A DNA stretch of 64,000 nucleotides, taken from positions 124,001 to 188,000 of the forward strand of contig CAYLPJ010000003.1 of the NCBI GenBank assembly GCA_964385465.1. Direction: 5' to 3'. Under the pieces are notes generated by a model. That model ran no database searches and was not told where the DNA came from. It saw only the letters and a list, made by a program, of their open reading frames with translations. The position numbers and the translations under genes are program-made. The DNA comes from CAYLPJ01 sp964385465 (GTDB lineage: Bacteria > Planctomycetota > Phycisphaerae > SM23-33). This document shows positions 1 through 8,824 of this stretch, one piece after another (positions within the stretch are counted from its first letter, which is position 1; every line of letters starts with the position of its first letter).

Positions 1-1
1 C

Positions 2-715
2 GGGCGCAAGCTCGTCCGCCTCGCCAAGCGCAAGGGCGTCAAGCTCGCCGTCAACCAGAACGGGCGGTGGTCGCCGCCCTGGAGCTACATCCGCCAGGCC
101 ATCCAGCGCGGGCTGATCGGCGAGGTCATCGCCGCGCACCTCTCGGTCCACTGGAACCACAACTGGGTCAAGGGAACCAGCTTCGAGAAGGTCAAGCACT
201 GCATCCTCTACGACTTCGCCATCCACTGGTTCGACATCCTCACCTGCTTCATGGGCAGCCGAAGGCCCAAGGCGGTCTACGCCTCCTCGGCCGTCTCGCC
301 GGGACAGGTCGCCAAGCCCTACATGCTCGGCCAGGCGGCCGTCGAGTACGCCGGCGCCCAGGCCTCGCTGACGTTCGACGCCGACGTCCGCTTCGGCGGG
401 CAGGACCGCACCTACGTGGCGGGCACCGAGGGGGCGCTGGTGGCCCTCGCGGCCGAGGGCGGGGGCCCGGAGGTCGCGCTGTACACGGCCAAGGGCAAGG
501 CGACGCCGACGCTCCAGGGCCAGTGGTTCTGCGACGGGTTCCACGGGACGATGGGCGAGCTGCTCTGCGCGATCGCCGAGGACCGCGAGCCGTTCAACAG
601 CGCCCGCAACAACCTCCACAGCCTCGCCCTCTGCTTCGCCGCCGTCGCCAGCGCCGAGACGGGCAAACCCGTCAAGCCGGGCTCGGTCAAGGCGCTCAAG
701 AAGGCATGGATGTAG
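2..715 (+). CDS. Gfo/Idh/MocA-family oxidoreductase, C-terminal part (5' truncated by window edge)
   Basis: The frame is open from the window edge to TAG at 713-715 and gives 237 residues of the C-terminal alpha/beta substrate-binding half of a Gfo/Idh/MocA oxidoreductase. Supporting segments are the NQNGRWSPPW region, a helix ending in GLIGEVIAAHLSVHWNHNW, and the YDFAIHWFDILTCFMG segment, which places the conserved Asp/His pair typical of these sugar dehydrogenases. The C-terminal helix region (FHGTMGELLCAIAEDREPFNSARNNLHSL) is also typical. The N-terminal Rossmann domain lies outside the window. Substrate is unknown; neighbouring sulfatase and nagBA genes suggest a sugar or sugar acid. The 3' end faces the convergent sulfatase gene. 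Confidence 0.85.
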   Translation, partial: GRKLVRLAKRKGVKLAVNQNGRWSPPWSYIRQAIQRGLIGEVIAAHLSVHWNHNWVKGTSFEKVKHCILYDFAIHWFDILTCFMGSRRPKAVYASSAVSPGQVAKPYMLGQAAVEYAGAQASLTFDADVRFGGQDRTYVAGTEGALVALAAEGGGPEVALYTAKGKATPTLQGQWFCDGFHGTMGELLCAIAEDREPFNSARNNLHSLALCFAAVASAETGKPVKPGSVKALKKAWM

Positions 716-748
716 CGGGCGGGCGCTGCGGGACGGATCGAACGCGGG

Positions 749-2164
749 TTACTTCCGTCGCTTCCTCTTCCGGCCGCCGCGGGGCTTGAGGGGCCAGAAG
801 GGGTCGGGGACGTGGGATTGCTTCATGACCTCGGCCATGCGGGCGACGACGGCGGGGTGGTCGGCGGACAGGTCCGTCGTCTCGCCGGGGTCCCGGGACA
901 GGTCGAACAGTTGGATCGGGCTCTCCGTCCCGCGGCGCAGGCCCTTCCATTTGCCCATGCGTACCGCCTGCTGCGAGCCCTTGGGGAACTCCCAGTACAT
1001 CGCCTCGCGGGGCTTCTGCCGCTTGCCCAGCAGCGTCGGCACCACGCTCATGCCGTCCACGGCCTTCGGCGCGGGCGCGCCGGCGAGGTCGCAGAACGTC
1101 CGGAACACGTCGCGCATGCCCCAGACGAACCCGCTGGTCGCGCCCGCCGGCGTGTGGCCGGGCCAGCGGACGGCCATCGCCGCCCGGATGCCGCCCTCGT
1201 GCAGCGTGCGCTTGATGCCCTGGAACGGGCCGTTGGAGCCCAGGGGCTTGACGAACGGGCCGTTGGGGCCGTTGTCGGACGTGTAGAAGACGATGGTGTT
1301 CCCGTCGATGCCGAGCTCCTCGAGCAGGTCCAGGACCTTGCCCACCGTCGTGTCGGCGCGGGTGATCATCGCGGCGTAGTTGCGGACCTTCGCCGGCCAG
1401 GGCTTGTCCTTGTAGGGCGCCAGGGCCGGGTCGTCGTCGGGGATCGTGTACCGCCCGTGCGGCAGGCAGTAGGGCAGGTACAGGAAGAAGGGGCGGTCCT
1501 TGTTCTCGCGGATGAACCGCAGCGTGTCGTCCTCGAAGATGTAGTGCGAGTAGCGCTTCTGCGTCTTCATCCGCTCGCCGTTGCGCCACAGCCAGTCGGT
1601 GTGGTGGTCGTGGGCGTGGACCTGGTCGAGGTAGCCCAGGAAGTGGTCGAAGCCCTGCTTGTCCGGCGTCCCCGCCGTGCCGGGGTTGCCCAGCCCCCAC
1701 TTGCCGATCCCGCCGGTGACGTAGCCTGCCCGCTGGAGGGCCTCGGCGACGGTGACGTCCTCGTTCTTCAGGAAGACCAAACCCTTGTCGTCGCTGCGGT
1801 CGACGTGGGCGTGGGCGCGGTTGTCGCGGCGGCGGCAGTGGCCGGTGTGCAGGCCGGTCATCAGGACGCATCGCGTCGGCCCGCAGACGGCCGAGCCGGA
1901 GTAGTGGTCCGTGAACCGCGTGCCCTCGGCGCACATGCGGTCGAACGCCGGCGTCCGGACGTGCCTGGAGCCCATGGCCCCGAAGTCCCCCCAGCCGGCG
2001 TCGTCCAGCATGACGTAGATGATGTTCGGGCGGCGCCCCCGCCCGTCCGCCGCCGCCGAGGCCGCCGGCGCCCCGGCCGTCAGCCCCCACCCCACGGCCC
2101 CGGCGGCCAGCGACGTCCTGGCAAGAAACTCCCGTCGCGTCCAGTTCGCTGTCGAATCCGGCAT
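749..2164 (-). CDS. Tat-exported S1 sulfatase (arylsulfatase type)
   Basis: This 471-residue formylglycine-dependent sulfatase would remove sulfate esters from a sugar or aryl substrate outside the cytoplasm. The Tat leader is clear: RREFLAR at residues 10-16 followed by an Ala/Gly-rich stretch to about residue 39. The sulfatase signature CGPTR is at residues 94-98, so Cys94 is the residue converted to formylglycine; the metal-binding DD pair is in VMLDDAGWGD. I start at the ATG at 2164 because GGAGGAA lies just upstream and the Tat motif follows; the frame extends in the same phase to 2248 but that part is not leader-like. The C-terminus ends in a basic RKRKRRK run. It is divergent from nagB. 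Substrate cannot be deduced. Confidence 0.9.
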   Translation of the reverse strand: MPDSTANWTRREFLARTSLAAGAVGWGLTAGAPAASAAADGRGRRPNIIYVMLDDAGWGDFGAMGSRHVRTPAFDRMCAEGTRFTDHYSGSAVCGPTRCVLMTGLHTGHCRRRDNRAHAHVDRSDDKGLVFLKNEDVTVAEALQRAGYVTGGIGKWGLGNPGTAGTPDKQGFDHFLGYLDQVHAHDHHTDWLWRNGERMKTQKRYSHYIFEDDTLRFIRENKDRPFFLYLPYCLPHGRYTIPDDDPALAPYKDKPWPAKVRNYAAMITRADTTVGKVLDLLEELGIDGNTIVFYTSDNGPNGPFVKPLGSNGPFQGIKRTLHEGGIRAAMAVRWPGHTPAGATSGFVWGMRDVFRTFCDLAGAPAPKAVDGMSVVPTLLGKRQKPREAMYWEFPKGSQQAVRMGKWKGLRRGTESPIQLFDLSRDPGETTDLSADHPAVVARMAEVMKQSHVPDPFWPLKPRGGRKRKRRK

Positions 2165-2331
2165 TCGCTGTTCCTCCGGGCTTGCGGGAACACCTGGTGC
2201 GTGCATCCTACCGCATCGCGGCAGGTGCGCGAAACAATGCACCGCCACTGTCGCGGGGTTGCGTCCGGGCGCGGCGCGCGGCAGGATGGCGGCAAGGTGA
2301 TCGAGACCCTCAGCGCCACGGGAGGCCGGGC

Positions 2332-3072
2332 ATGGACGTGAAGGTGTATCCGACGAAGCAAGCGACGGGAGCGGCGGCCGCGGCGGCAGCGGGCGAACGG
2401 ATCAGGGCCGCCATCGGCGAGCGGGGTGCGGCGAACGTCATCCTGGCCACCGGGGCCAGCCAGTTCGAGATGCTCGAGCAACTGGTCGATGCGGACGTGG
2501 ACTGGGCGAAGGTGACCGCGTTCCACCTCGACGAGTACATCGGCCTGCCGGAGACGCACCCGGCGAGCTTCCGCAAGTACCTCCGCGAGCGGTTCGTCGA
2601 GAAGGTCCCCGCGCTGAAGGCGTTTCACTTCGTCGACGGCGAGACGGACCCCGAGGCCGAGTGCGAACGGCTGGGCGAGTTGATCGCCGCCCACCCGATC
2701 GACGTTGCGTGCGTGGGGATCGGCGAGAACGGGCATCTGGCGTTCAACGACCCGCCGGCGGACTTCGAGACCGAGCGCGCGTACATCGTCGTCGAGCTCG
2801 ACGAGGCCTGCCGCCGCCAGCAGCTCCGCGAGGGCTGGTTCGACACCCTCGACGACGTGCCCACCCGGGCGATCTCCATGAGCATCCGCCAGATCCTCAA
2901 GAGCGGGCGGATCGTCTGCACCGTCCCCGACGAGCGGAAGGCCGCGGCCGTGCGGGCGGCGGTCGAGGGCGAGGTCGCTCCCACTCTCCCGGCCTCGATC
3001 CTCCAGACCCACGAAGGCTGCACGCTGTTCCTGGACGAAGCGGCCGCGTCGCTGCTTGGCAGCCGGGGCTAA
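2332..3072 (+). CDS. nagB: Glucosamine-6-phosphate deaminase (NagB-like)
   Basis: This 246-residue protein should convert glucosamine 6-phosphate to fructose 6-phosphate and ammonia in the cytoplasm. It contains FHLDEYIGL (Asp67, matching the proton-transfer Asp72 of E. coli NagB) and GIGENGHLAFNDP (His135 matching His143). The Asp141 and Glu148 positions of E. coli are Asn133 and Asp140 here. The GENGH...FNDP form is, from memory, found in other bacterial NagB-like proteins, so I do not read it as inactivation. Start ATG 2332 follows GGAGG at 2321-2325. NagA follows after 12 bp, so both are probably one transcript. Related sugar-phosphate isomerases or lactonases are the main alternative. 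Confidence 0.88.
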   Translation: MDVKVYPTKQATGAAAAAAAGERIRAAIGERGAANVILATGASQFEMLEQLVDADVDWAKVTAFHLDEYIGLPETHPASFRKYLRERFVEKVPALKAFHFVDGETDPEAECERLGELIAAHPIDVACVGIGENGHLAFNDPPADFETERAYIVVELDEACRRQQLREGWFDTLDDVPTRAISMSIRQILKSGRIVCTVPDERKAAAVRAAVEGEVAPTLPASILQTHEGCTLFLDEAAASLLGSRG

Positions 3073-3084
3073 GGCGACTGACCC

Positions 3085-4068
3085 ATGGAAATGCAGGGCT
3101 TTGTCGATCTTCAGGTCAACGGGCACGGGGGGGTCGACTTCGCCGACGGCACGCTGACGGCGGAGCGGTTCGTCGAGGCGTGCGAGCAACTGGCGGCGGC
3201 GGGGACCGGGCTGTTCCTTCCGACGTTAACGACTGCTCCCGTAGAGGTCTACGAGCACGACCTGCCGCTGATCGCCGCGGCGATCGACCGCGGTGACCTG
3301 CCCCTGGCCGTGCCCGGGATGCACGTCGAGGGGCCCTTCCTTTCCCCGGAGCCTGGGGCCCGCGGGGCCCACAACCCCCGGTGGATCCGCCCGCCGGAGC
3401 TGGACCTGCTCAAACGCCTGCTGGACCTGGCGGGCGGGCACGTGAGCCTGCTTACCGTCGCGCCGGAACTGCCTGGCGTGGAGGCGCTTATATCGCATGC
3501 AGCCGGGGAGGGGATCGCCGTCGCCTGCGGGCACACGCTGGCCGGGCCGGACGACCTGAAGCGGGCCGCGGACGCCGGGGCCACGCTGTTCACCCATTTG
3601 GGCAACGGGCTGCCGAACCTGATCCACCGCCATCACAACCCCATCTGGGCCGCGCTGGCCAACGACGAGCTGACCGCGACGATCATCAGCGACGGGCATC
3701 ACCTGCCCCCCGCGGCCATCAAGACCATCCTGCGGGCCAAGGGGCCGGGGCGGGTGATCGTCGTCAGCGACGCCTCGCACCTCGCGGGGATGCCGCCGGG
3801 CAACTACAGCACGTCGGACAACGAGATCGTCCTCGAGCCGTCGGGCAAGCTGCACAACCCCGCCAAGCAGTGCCTCGCCGGCTCGTCGGCGACCATGCTG
3901 GACTGCATGAACCACCTGGCCTCGCTGAACCTGCTGACGCCGGCCGAGCTGCTGACCGTCGGCGTGGACAACCCCCTCGGTGCCCTCGGTCTGACCCGCG
4001 CCGACCTGCCCGCGCAAGCCCGCGTCCGCCAAGACGAAAACACGGGCCTGTTTTCCGCAATGGCCTGA
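3085..4068 (+). CDS. nagA: N-acetylglucosamine-6-phosphate deacetylase (NagA), short form
   Basis: NagA removes acetate from GlcNAc-6-phosphate to give the NagB substrate. Metal and catalytic motifs are present in order: HVEGPF (Glu82), ACGHT (His150), THLGNGLPN (His171), SDGHHL (about residues 203-207) and VVSDA (catalytic Asp229). The protein is only 327 residues. It begins at FVDLQVNGHGGVDFAD, which in E. coli NagA lies about 60 residues in, so the usual N-terminal part of the small beta-sandwich domain is missing. No upstream in-frame extension is possible because nagB ends 12 bp before. Convergent with the heparinase-like gene. Confidence 0.88.
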   Translation: MEMQGFVDLQVNGHGGVDFADGTLTAERFVEACEQLAAAGTGLFLPTLTTAPVEVYEHDLPLIAAAIDRGDLPLAVPGMHVEGPFLSPEPGARGAHNPRWIRPPELDLLKRLLDLAGGHVSLLTVAPELPGVEALISHAAGEGIAVACGHTLAGPDDLKRAADAGATLFTHLGNGLPNLIHRHHNPIWAALANDELTATIISDGHHLPPAAIKTILRAKGPGRVIVVSDASHLAGMPPGNYSTSDNEIVLEPSGKLHNPAKQCLAGSSATMLDCMNHLASLNLLTPAELLTVGVDNPLGALGLTRADLPAQARVRQDENTGLFSAMA

Positions 4069-4072
4069 ACGC

Positions 4073-4194
4073 GTGTCCATACGGTGTACACCCTACCCCG
4101 GGGTGGACACCCGCGATCTCCACGTAAGCCGTTTTATTAGATTGAGTTGTGCTGATACTACGCGCGCCGTGTCCCGTCTGTCCGGGGTGGACAG
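4073..4194. terminator. Two hairpins sharing a 12-bp core, between convergent nagA and lyase genes
   Basis: GTGTCCA (4073-4079) pairs with TGGACAC (4104-4110); the loop holds two smaller palindromes, GGTGTACACC (4083-4092) and CCCCGGGG (4096-4103). A second hairpin pairs CTGTCC (4178-4183) with GGACAG (4189-4194). Both contain CCGGGGTGGACA (4098-4109 and 4182-4193). Lying between two gene ends they may act as a bidirectional terminator, but no T-run follows, so a regulatory dyad is possible. The 40-bp stretch between them is notably AT-richer than the surroundings. Confidence 0.45.
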
Positions 4195-4219
4195 AACCGA
4201 CACATCGCCTCGGACGCCC

Positions 4220-6664
4220 TCATTCCGCCCGCCAGGTCAACTCGTGGGTCAGGGGGGTCTCGTTGTGGATGAGGATCACTCCGCGGGTCGGGGGGTGGTC
4301 GGCGTAACGGATCTCCCTCGGCTCGGCCGGCAGGGAGACCGCCAGCGTCCCGCCGCACCCGCCAAGGCCGAAGGTTAGCTCCCGCGGGCCGGTCCGCTCG
4401 ACCGATTCGGCCGGGACGTGCAGGCACCACTGGACCACGCCGCCGGGGCTGCGGACGGGTTCGTCGGTGACGGTCAGCCGGTCCGGGGGGCGGTAGTGGA
4501 ACGTCCGGCGGTTGGCGGGTCGGTCGGCAGGGGGGATCGGTTCGTGCCAGACCCGTTCGATCTGCCACGCCCAGACCGGCACGTGGCAGGCCACGACATG
4601 TCCCCCCGCGCCGTCGCCCTCGCACCGCGTGATTCGGTAGGCGGCGCGGTCGAGGTACTGCATCGGCTGGCGGCCGGGGTAGCCCAGCACGCAGTGCCCC
4701 TCGTGAAGGGCCTTCATCGGCCCGTCGCCGAGGCCGGAGTCCGCGCAGAGCAGCCGCCCCTTTCGCCACCACCAGAAGCTCCCCTGGTCGTGGTGGTAAT
4801 GCCCCCAGGCCTGGCCGCACCGGACGACCAGCAGGCTTTCGGCGACGGTTCGCGGCTCGGTGCGGACGTACGCCCCGTAGCCGGCCAACTGCTCGCGCTG
4901 CGGCAGCGCCGGGGCCTCGGCGTCGCCGGCGTCGCCGGCGTCGGCGGGGTCCGGCGTCAGCAGCGGCGCGCAGGTGCTGGCCTGGTAGGATCTCGCATCG
5001 GTCAGCATGCAGCCGGTCTGTCGCCACGCCCAGAGGTACGCACCCCGCTCCTCGTCGGTCAACATGCCCGCCATCCAGCCGAAGAGGTACGTGAAGTCGC
5101 CGTGCTTGGCGTAGTGGTGGTCGCCCACGGCCGGGATGCCCCTGTGTCCGTCCAGGAGCGTATCCGGCGGGGAGAGCAGGCGGATGAAGAACCGACTGGT
5201 GGCCCGGAAGCGGTCGTCGGTCAGCAGGTCGACCGGCCGGGGCAGGTTCCGCAGGGCGGCGACCAGTGGCATCAGCACCAGGCGGACGTGATTGGCGTAG
5301 GTGTGGCTCTCCTCCCAGCATCCTCCGGGCCAGACGAAGGCGGTCATCTGGTCGCGGAACTGCTCCACCGCGTGCCGCCGCCACATCCCCGCCCGCGGGT
5401 GGTCGGGCAGGACGCAGCCGGCGATCCCCACGGCCGCGTAGCGGTCGGTGTTGAAGTTCTGGTTGAGCATGCCCCGGTAGAGTCCGTGCACGCAGCCGGG
5501 CTCGCCGGGCGGCACGGTCGCGACGTGCCACGGGTAGAAGTCCCGCCGGAGCAGCAGTTCGGCCAGAAGGGCGATGCGCTCGGCCCCGGCGCGGCGGTCC
5601 TCGTCGGAGAGCTCGCCAAGCACGTCCAGCAGGTGCCACGTGACGAACGCCGGAGCGAGCACGCGAAGGGACACCGGGTTGCCCCGCGGGGCAAGGTACG
5701 CCCCCGCCGAGAGGGCCTCGATGCCATTGTCCAGCGTTCGCATCGCCCACTCGGTCGCGGCGGCCAAGTCGCCGAGCCACAAGGGGTTCCCGCCGGCGAG
5801 ATCGGGCGTCGCCTCGCAGCGGGCGCCGGCGGCGGCGATGGCGTCGCGATCGCCCCACGGGGTGATTTCCGGCGGCCGCCACCGGACGCGACCGGCCGTC
5901 GCGCGGTACGCGGCGAGGCGCTCGGGCCTTGCGAATCCGTGGCGGGCAATCCGCCAGGCGAACCAGCCGGCGTAGCCTTCCGGCGGGTCGAACGTCGCGC
6001 CGGGAGGGGTGAAAGGCGCGAGCGCCTGGTCGGCGCAGGCGGCGGCGAGCAGATAGCTGCGGCGCGTCGCCCGGGCACCGGCGGGGGGCATGTCGGCGAC
6101 GACCTCGCCCTCCCGGCCGGTGACGTCCAGGACGTTCACCCCCGGGTCGGACCACCGGCCCGGGCGGAGGGCGATGAGCCCCACGCACCGCTCGCCGCGG
6201 CGGGCGCAGGCCCAGTCCCGCAGGTCGAAGAGCTGGCCGTGCTGGGTGAACGCCCCGAGGCGGACCCGCCCGCCGGGCATGTCCAACTCGCGGATGCGAA
6301 GCTGGCGGTGGGAGTAGAACCGCCCGGCCGGGAGCCGCCACTGCCAGCTCACGGCCCGCTCGGATGCCCGCTCGACGATCTCGACAGCGGCGTCGCCGTC
6401 CACGGCGATCAGGCGCAGCATCCATCGCGCATTCCGGCCGGCGGGCGCGTTGCCGGCGGGCGGAAACCACAGATCGACGGTCGCACCGCGCCGGGTCTGT
6501 CGCACGTCGCATCGCGTCGGCTCCCGGGCGAACTCGGCTGCGCCGCGGGCCCACGGCTCGTCGCCATGGTTGTCGCCGATCTCCAGATCGAGCCGCCGGC
6601 CTTCGACGCCTGCGCGGCACCACAGATCCTCGCGGCCGGCGAGGTACAGAACGCCATCACTCAC
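4220..6664 (-). CDS. Heparinase II/III-like polysaccharide lyase, no export signal
   Basis: This 814-residue protein has the layout of heparinase II/III-type lyases: an N-terminal beta-rich region (about 1-240), an alpha-toroid in the middle (about 300-600, with LNQNFNTDRY and GGCWEESHTYANH) and a C-terminal beta-sandwich region containing HYHHDQGSFWWWRKGRLLCADSG, the hallmark His/Asp metal segment of the family. It would cleave uronic-acid-containing polysaccharides such as glycosaminoglycans or alginate by beta-elimination. There is no signal peptide. The GTG start at 6664 overlaps the upstream sulfatase stop (GTGA), so the two are translationally coupled. An ADAG/DAGD-type low-complexity stretch sits in the toroid. 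Exact substrate cannot be read from sequence. Confidence 0.8.
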   Translation of the reverse strand: MSDGVLYLAGREDLWCRAGVEGRRLDLEIGDNHGDEPWARGAAEFAREPTRCDVRQTRRGATVDLWFPPAGNAPAGRNARWMLRLIAVDGDAAVEIVERASERAVSWQWRLPAGRFYSHRQLRIRELDMPGGRVRLGAFTQHGQLFDLRDWACARRGERCVGLIALRPGRWSDPGVNVLDVTGREGEVVADMPPAGARATRRSYLLAAACADQALAPFTPPGATFDPPEGYAGWFAWRIARHGFARPERLAAYRATAGRVRWRPPEITPWGDRDAIAAAGARCEATPDLAGGNPLWLGDLAAATEWAMRTLDNGIEALSAGAYLAPRGNPVSLRVLAPAFVTWHLLDVLGELSDEDRRAGAERIALLAELLLRRDFYPWHVATVPPGEPGCVHGLYRGMLNQNFNTDRYAAVGIAGCVLPDHPRAGMWRRHAVEQFRDQMTAFVWPGGCWEESHTYANHVRLVLMPLVAALRNLPRPVDLLTDDRFRATSRFFIRLLSPPDTLLDGHRGIPAVGDHHYAKHGDFTYLFGWMAGMLTDEERGAYLWAWRQTGCMLTDARSYQASTCAPLLTPDPADAGDAGDAEAPALPQREQLAGYGAYVRTEPRTVAESLLVVRCGQAWGHYHHDQGSFWWWRKGRLLCADSGLGDGPMKALHEGHCVLGYPGRQPMQYLDRAAYRITRCEGDGAGGHVVACHVPVWAWQIERVWHEPIPPADRPANRRTFHYRPPDRLTVTDEPVRSPGGVVQWCLHVPAESVERTGPRELTFGLGGCGGTLAVSLPAEPREIRYADHPPTRGVILIHNETPLTHELTWRAE

Positions 6665-8787
6665 TCGGCGGCCTCCGCGGCGATCCTGGCGGCCGCCACC
6701 TTTCCGTAGATCAGCCTGATCTCGTCAATCAGGCCCGCGAAGGCTTGCTCGTCCTTGCCCAGGATGCCGCTGCCGCGATCCATGCCGATCTGCAGGTTGT
6801 CATGGGGGTCCTCGGCGAGCAGGCCGGGCGCCTTGCCCGACGCGACGGGCTCGCCGTTGACGTAGACCGTCATCGCGCCCTTTTCGCCGAGCTGCCCGGC
6901 GAGGTGCACCCAGCCGTCGGGCAGCTTCCGATCGGCGACGACGGTCGTCAGCTTGTCGCTGACGCGCGTGGAGAACGCTGCCTTCCCGCCGACCACGTGC
7001 AGCGCGTAGCCCCACGTCTCCCCGCCATGGCCGAGGATCACGCCATCCGGCCCCGCCGGCTTGACCCACGCCGCGACGGTTATCGGCGTGTTGTGCGGGC
7101 CGGGGCACTGGCCGCGGTGGAGGTCCAGGTACGCCTTCTCGCCGTCCAGCTTGAGCGCCTTGGCGCCGTCCTTGCGGCCGGCCGCCCAGTCGGCGTCATG
7201 GACGGTGAGCGTTCGCTTGCTGGCGGCCTCGTCGGCGACGCGGTCGCCCTTGGCCTCGGCGAAGGTCAGCGCAAGCTGCACGCCCGTGACCGGCGGGCCG
7301 ACCGGCTGGCGGCGGCGGCCGCCGGAACCGATCATCTCGCGGGCCTTGGCCTTGGAGTCGCCGTAGCTGGCCATCAGCCGATCGAGCTCGGCCTCGAGCC
7401 GCTTCTGCACGTCGGCATACTCGGGATCGCCGTAGACATTGTGCAGTTCGTGAGGATCCTTCTGCAGGTCGAACAGTTCCCACGCCTCGATATCGTGGTA
7501 GAACCGGATCAGCTTGTACCGCTGCGTCCGCACGCCGTAGTGGCGCTTGACCATGTGCGCGCCGGGGTACTCGTAATAGTGGTAGTACATCGCCTCTCGC
7601 CAATCCGACGGCGCCTTGCCCCGCAGCACCGGCCGCATGGACACGCCCTGGATGTCCCCGGGCACCGCCACGCCGGCGTAATCGAGAAATGTGGGCGCGA
7701 AGTCGATGTTGACCACAATGTCATCTGTGGTGGATCGGGGCTTGATCTCCTTCGGGTAGCGGACCAGGAAGGGCATGCGGAGGGATTCCTCGTACATGAA
7801 GCGCTTGTCGAACCAGCCGTGGTCGCCGAGGTAGAACCCCTGGTCGGACGTGTAGACGACGACGGTGTTCTCTGCGAGCCCCTCGGCGTCGAGGTACGCC
7901 AGCAGGCGCCCGACGTTGTCGTCGATGCTCGCGATGCAGCGGAGGTAGTCCTTGATGTACCGCTGGTACCGCCACTTGATCTCCTCCCTGCGGTCGAGCC
8001 CCTCGGGGACGGGCTTCTTGAGGTCGCGGCGGTTGAGGTCCATCATGTGCATCTTCTGCTCGCGGGCGGCGTCCGAGCGCGTGTCGTAGTCGTCCCACAG
8101 CGTCTCGGGCTCGGGGATCGTCTCGTCCTCGTACATGTCCGCGTGCTTGGGGCCCGGCTGCCAGTTGCGGTGGGGGGCCTTGTGGTGGCAGAGCACGCAG
8201 AAGGGCTTGCTGCGGTCCCAGCCGTTCTTGAGCCAGTCGATGGTGAAGTCGGTGATGATGTCGGTAACGTAGCCGGTGTGGCGCTTCCGCTTGCCCATGT
8301 CGATGAACGTGGGATTGTGGTACGCCCCCTGCCCGGGCAGGACGTTCCAGTAGTCGAAGCCGGTCGGCTCGCTCTTGAGATGCCACTTGCCGATCATCGC
8401 CGTGTGGTAGCCCGCCTGCCGCAGCAGCTTGGGAAACGTCTGCTGCGTGCCGTCGAACCGGTTGCCATTGCGGTAGAAGCCGTTGAGGTGGCTGTACTTT
8501 CCCGTCAGCAGCACCGCCCGGCTGGGCCCGCAGATGCTGTTGGTGCAGAAGCAGTTCTCCAGCAGCATCCCCTCGTTGGCCAGCCGGTCGATGTGCGGGG
8601 TCTTGTTGATCCGGCTGCCGTAGGCGCTGATCGCGTGCGAGGCGTGATCGTCGCTCATGATGTACAGGATGTTCGGGCGCTTGCCGCCGCCGGCGTCCGC
8701 CGTGAGGGCTGCCGCGGAAGAAACCGCCGCCGTCCCCACACCCGCCGCCGCCATCCTGAGAAACTCGCGTCGCTTCATGTGCTTCAT
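6661..8787 (-). CDS. Tat-exported S1 sulfatase fused to a LamG-like lectin domain
   Basis: Residues 1-32 form a Tat leader (KRREFLRMAAAG). The sulfatase domain covers about 37-480, with IMSDDH metal ligands and the signature CGPSR at 86-90 (Cys86 becomes formylglycine). From about residue 500 there is an added domain of about 200 residues with the beta-sandwich wording of concanavalin A-like/LamG modules: ALKLDGEKAYLDL, TPITVAAWVKPAG, LPDGWVHLAGQL, MTVYVNGEPVASGKA, AGLIDEIRLIYGK. The 708-residue length is long for the family because of this module, which probably binds carbohydrate. Second gene from the end of a minus-strand operon, 37 bp after the hyi-like gene and overlapping the lyase. An alternative start is Met4. 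Confidence 0.9.
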   Translation of the reverse strand: MKHMKRREFLRMAAAGVGTAAVSSAAALTADAGGGKRPNILYIMSDDHASHAISAYGSRINKTPHIDRLANEGMLLENCFCTNSICGPSRAVLLTGKYSHLNGFYRNGNRFDGTQQTFPKLLRQAGYHTAMIGKWHLKSEPTGFDYWNVLPGQGAYHNPTFIDMGKRKRHTGYVTDIITDFTIDWLKNGWDRSKPFCVLCHHKAPHRNWQPGPKHADMYEDETIPEPETLWDDYDTRSDAAREQKMHMMDLNRRDLKKPVPEGLDRREEIKWRYQRYIKDYLRCIASIDDNVGRLLAYLDAEGLAENTVVVYTSDQGFYLGDHGWFDKRFMYEESLRMPFLVRYPKEIKPRSTTDDIVVNIDFAPTFLDYAGVAVPGDIQGVSMRPVLRGKAPSDWREAMYYHYYEYPGAHMVKRHYGVRTQRYKLIRFYHDIEAWELFDLQKDPHELHNVYGDPEYADVQKRLEAELDRLMASYGDSKAKAREMIGSGGRRRQPVGPPVTGVQLALTFAEAKGDRVADEAASKRTLTVHDADWAAGRKDGAKALKLDGEKAYLDLHRGQCPGPHNTPITVAAWVKPAGPDGVILGHGGETWGYALHVVGGKAAFSTRVSDKLTTVVADRKLPDGWVHLAGQLGEKGAMTVYVNGEPVASGKAPGLLAEDPHDNLQIGMDRGSGILGKDEQAFAGLIDEIRLIYGKVAAARIAAEAAE

Positions 8788-8824
8788 CGCAGGTCCTTTC
8801 CGTCGGTATTCCGTCGCGTTTCGC

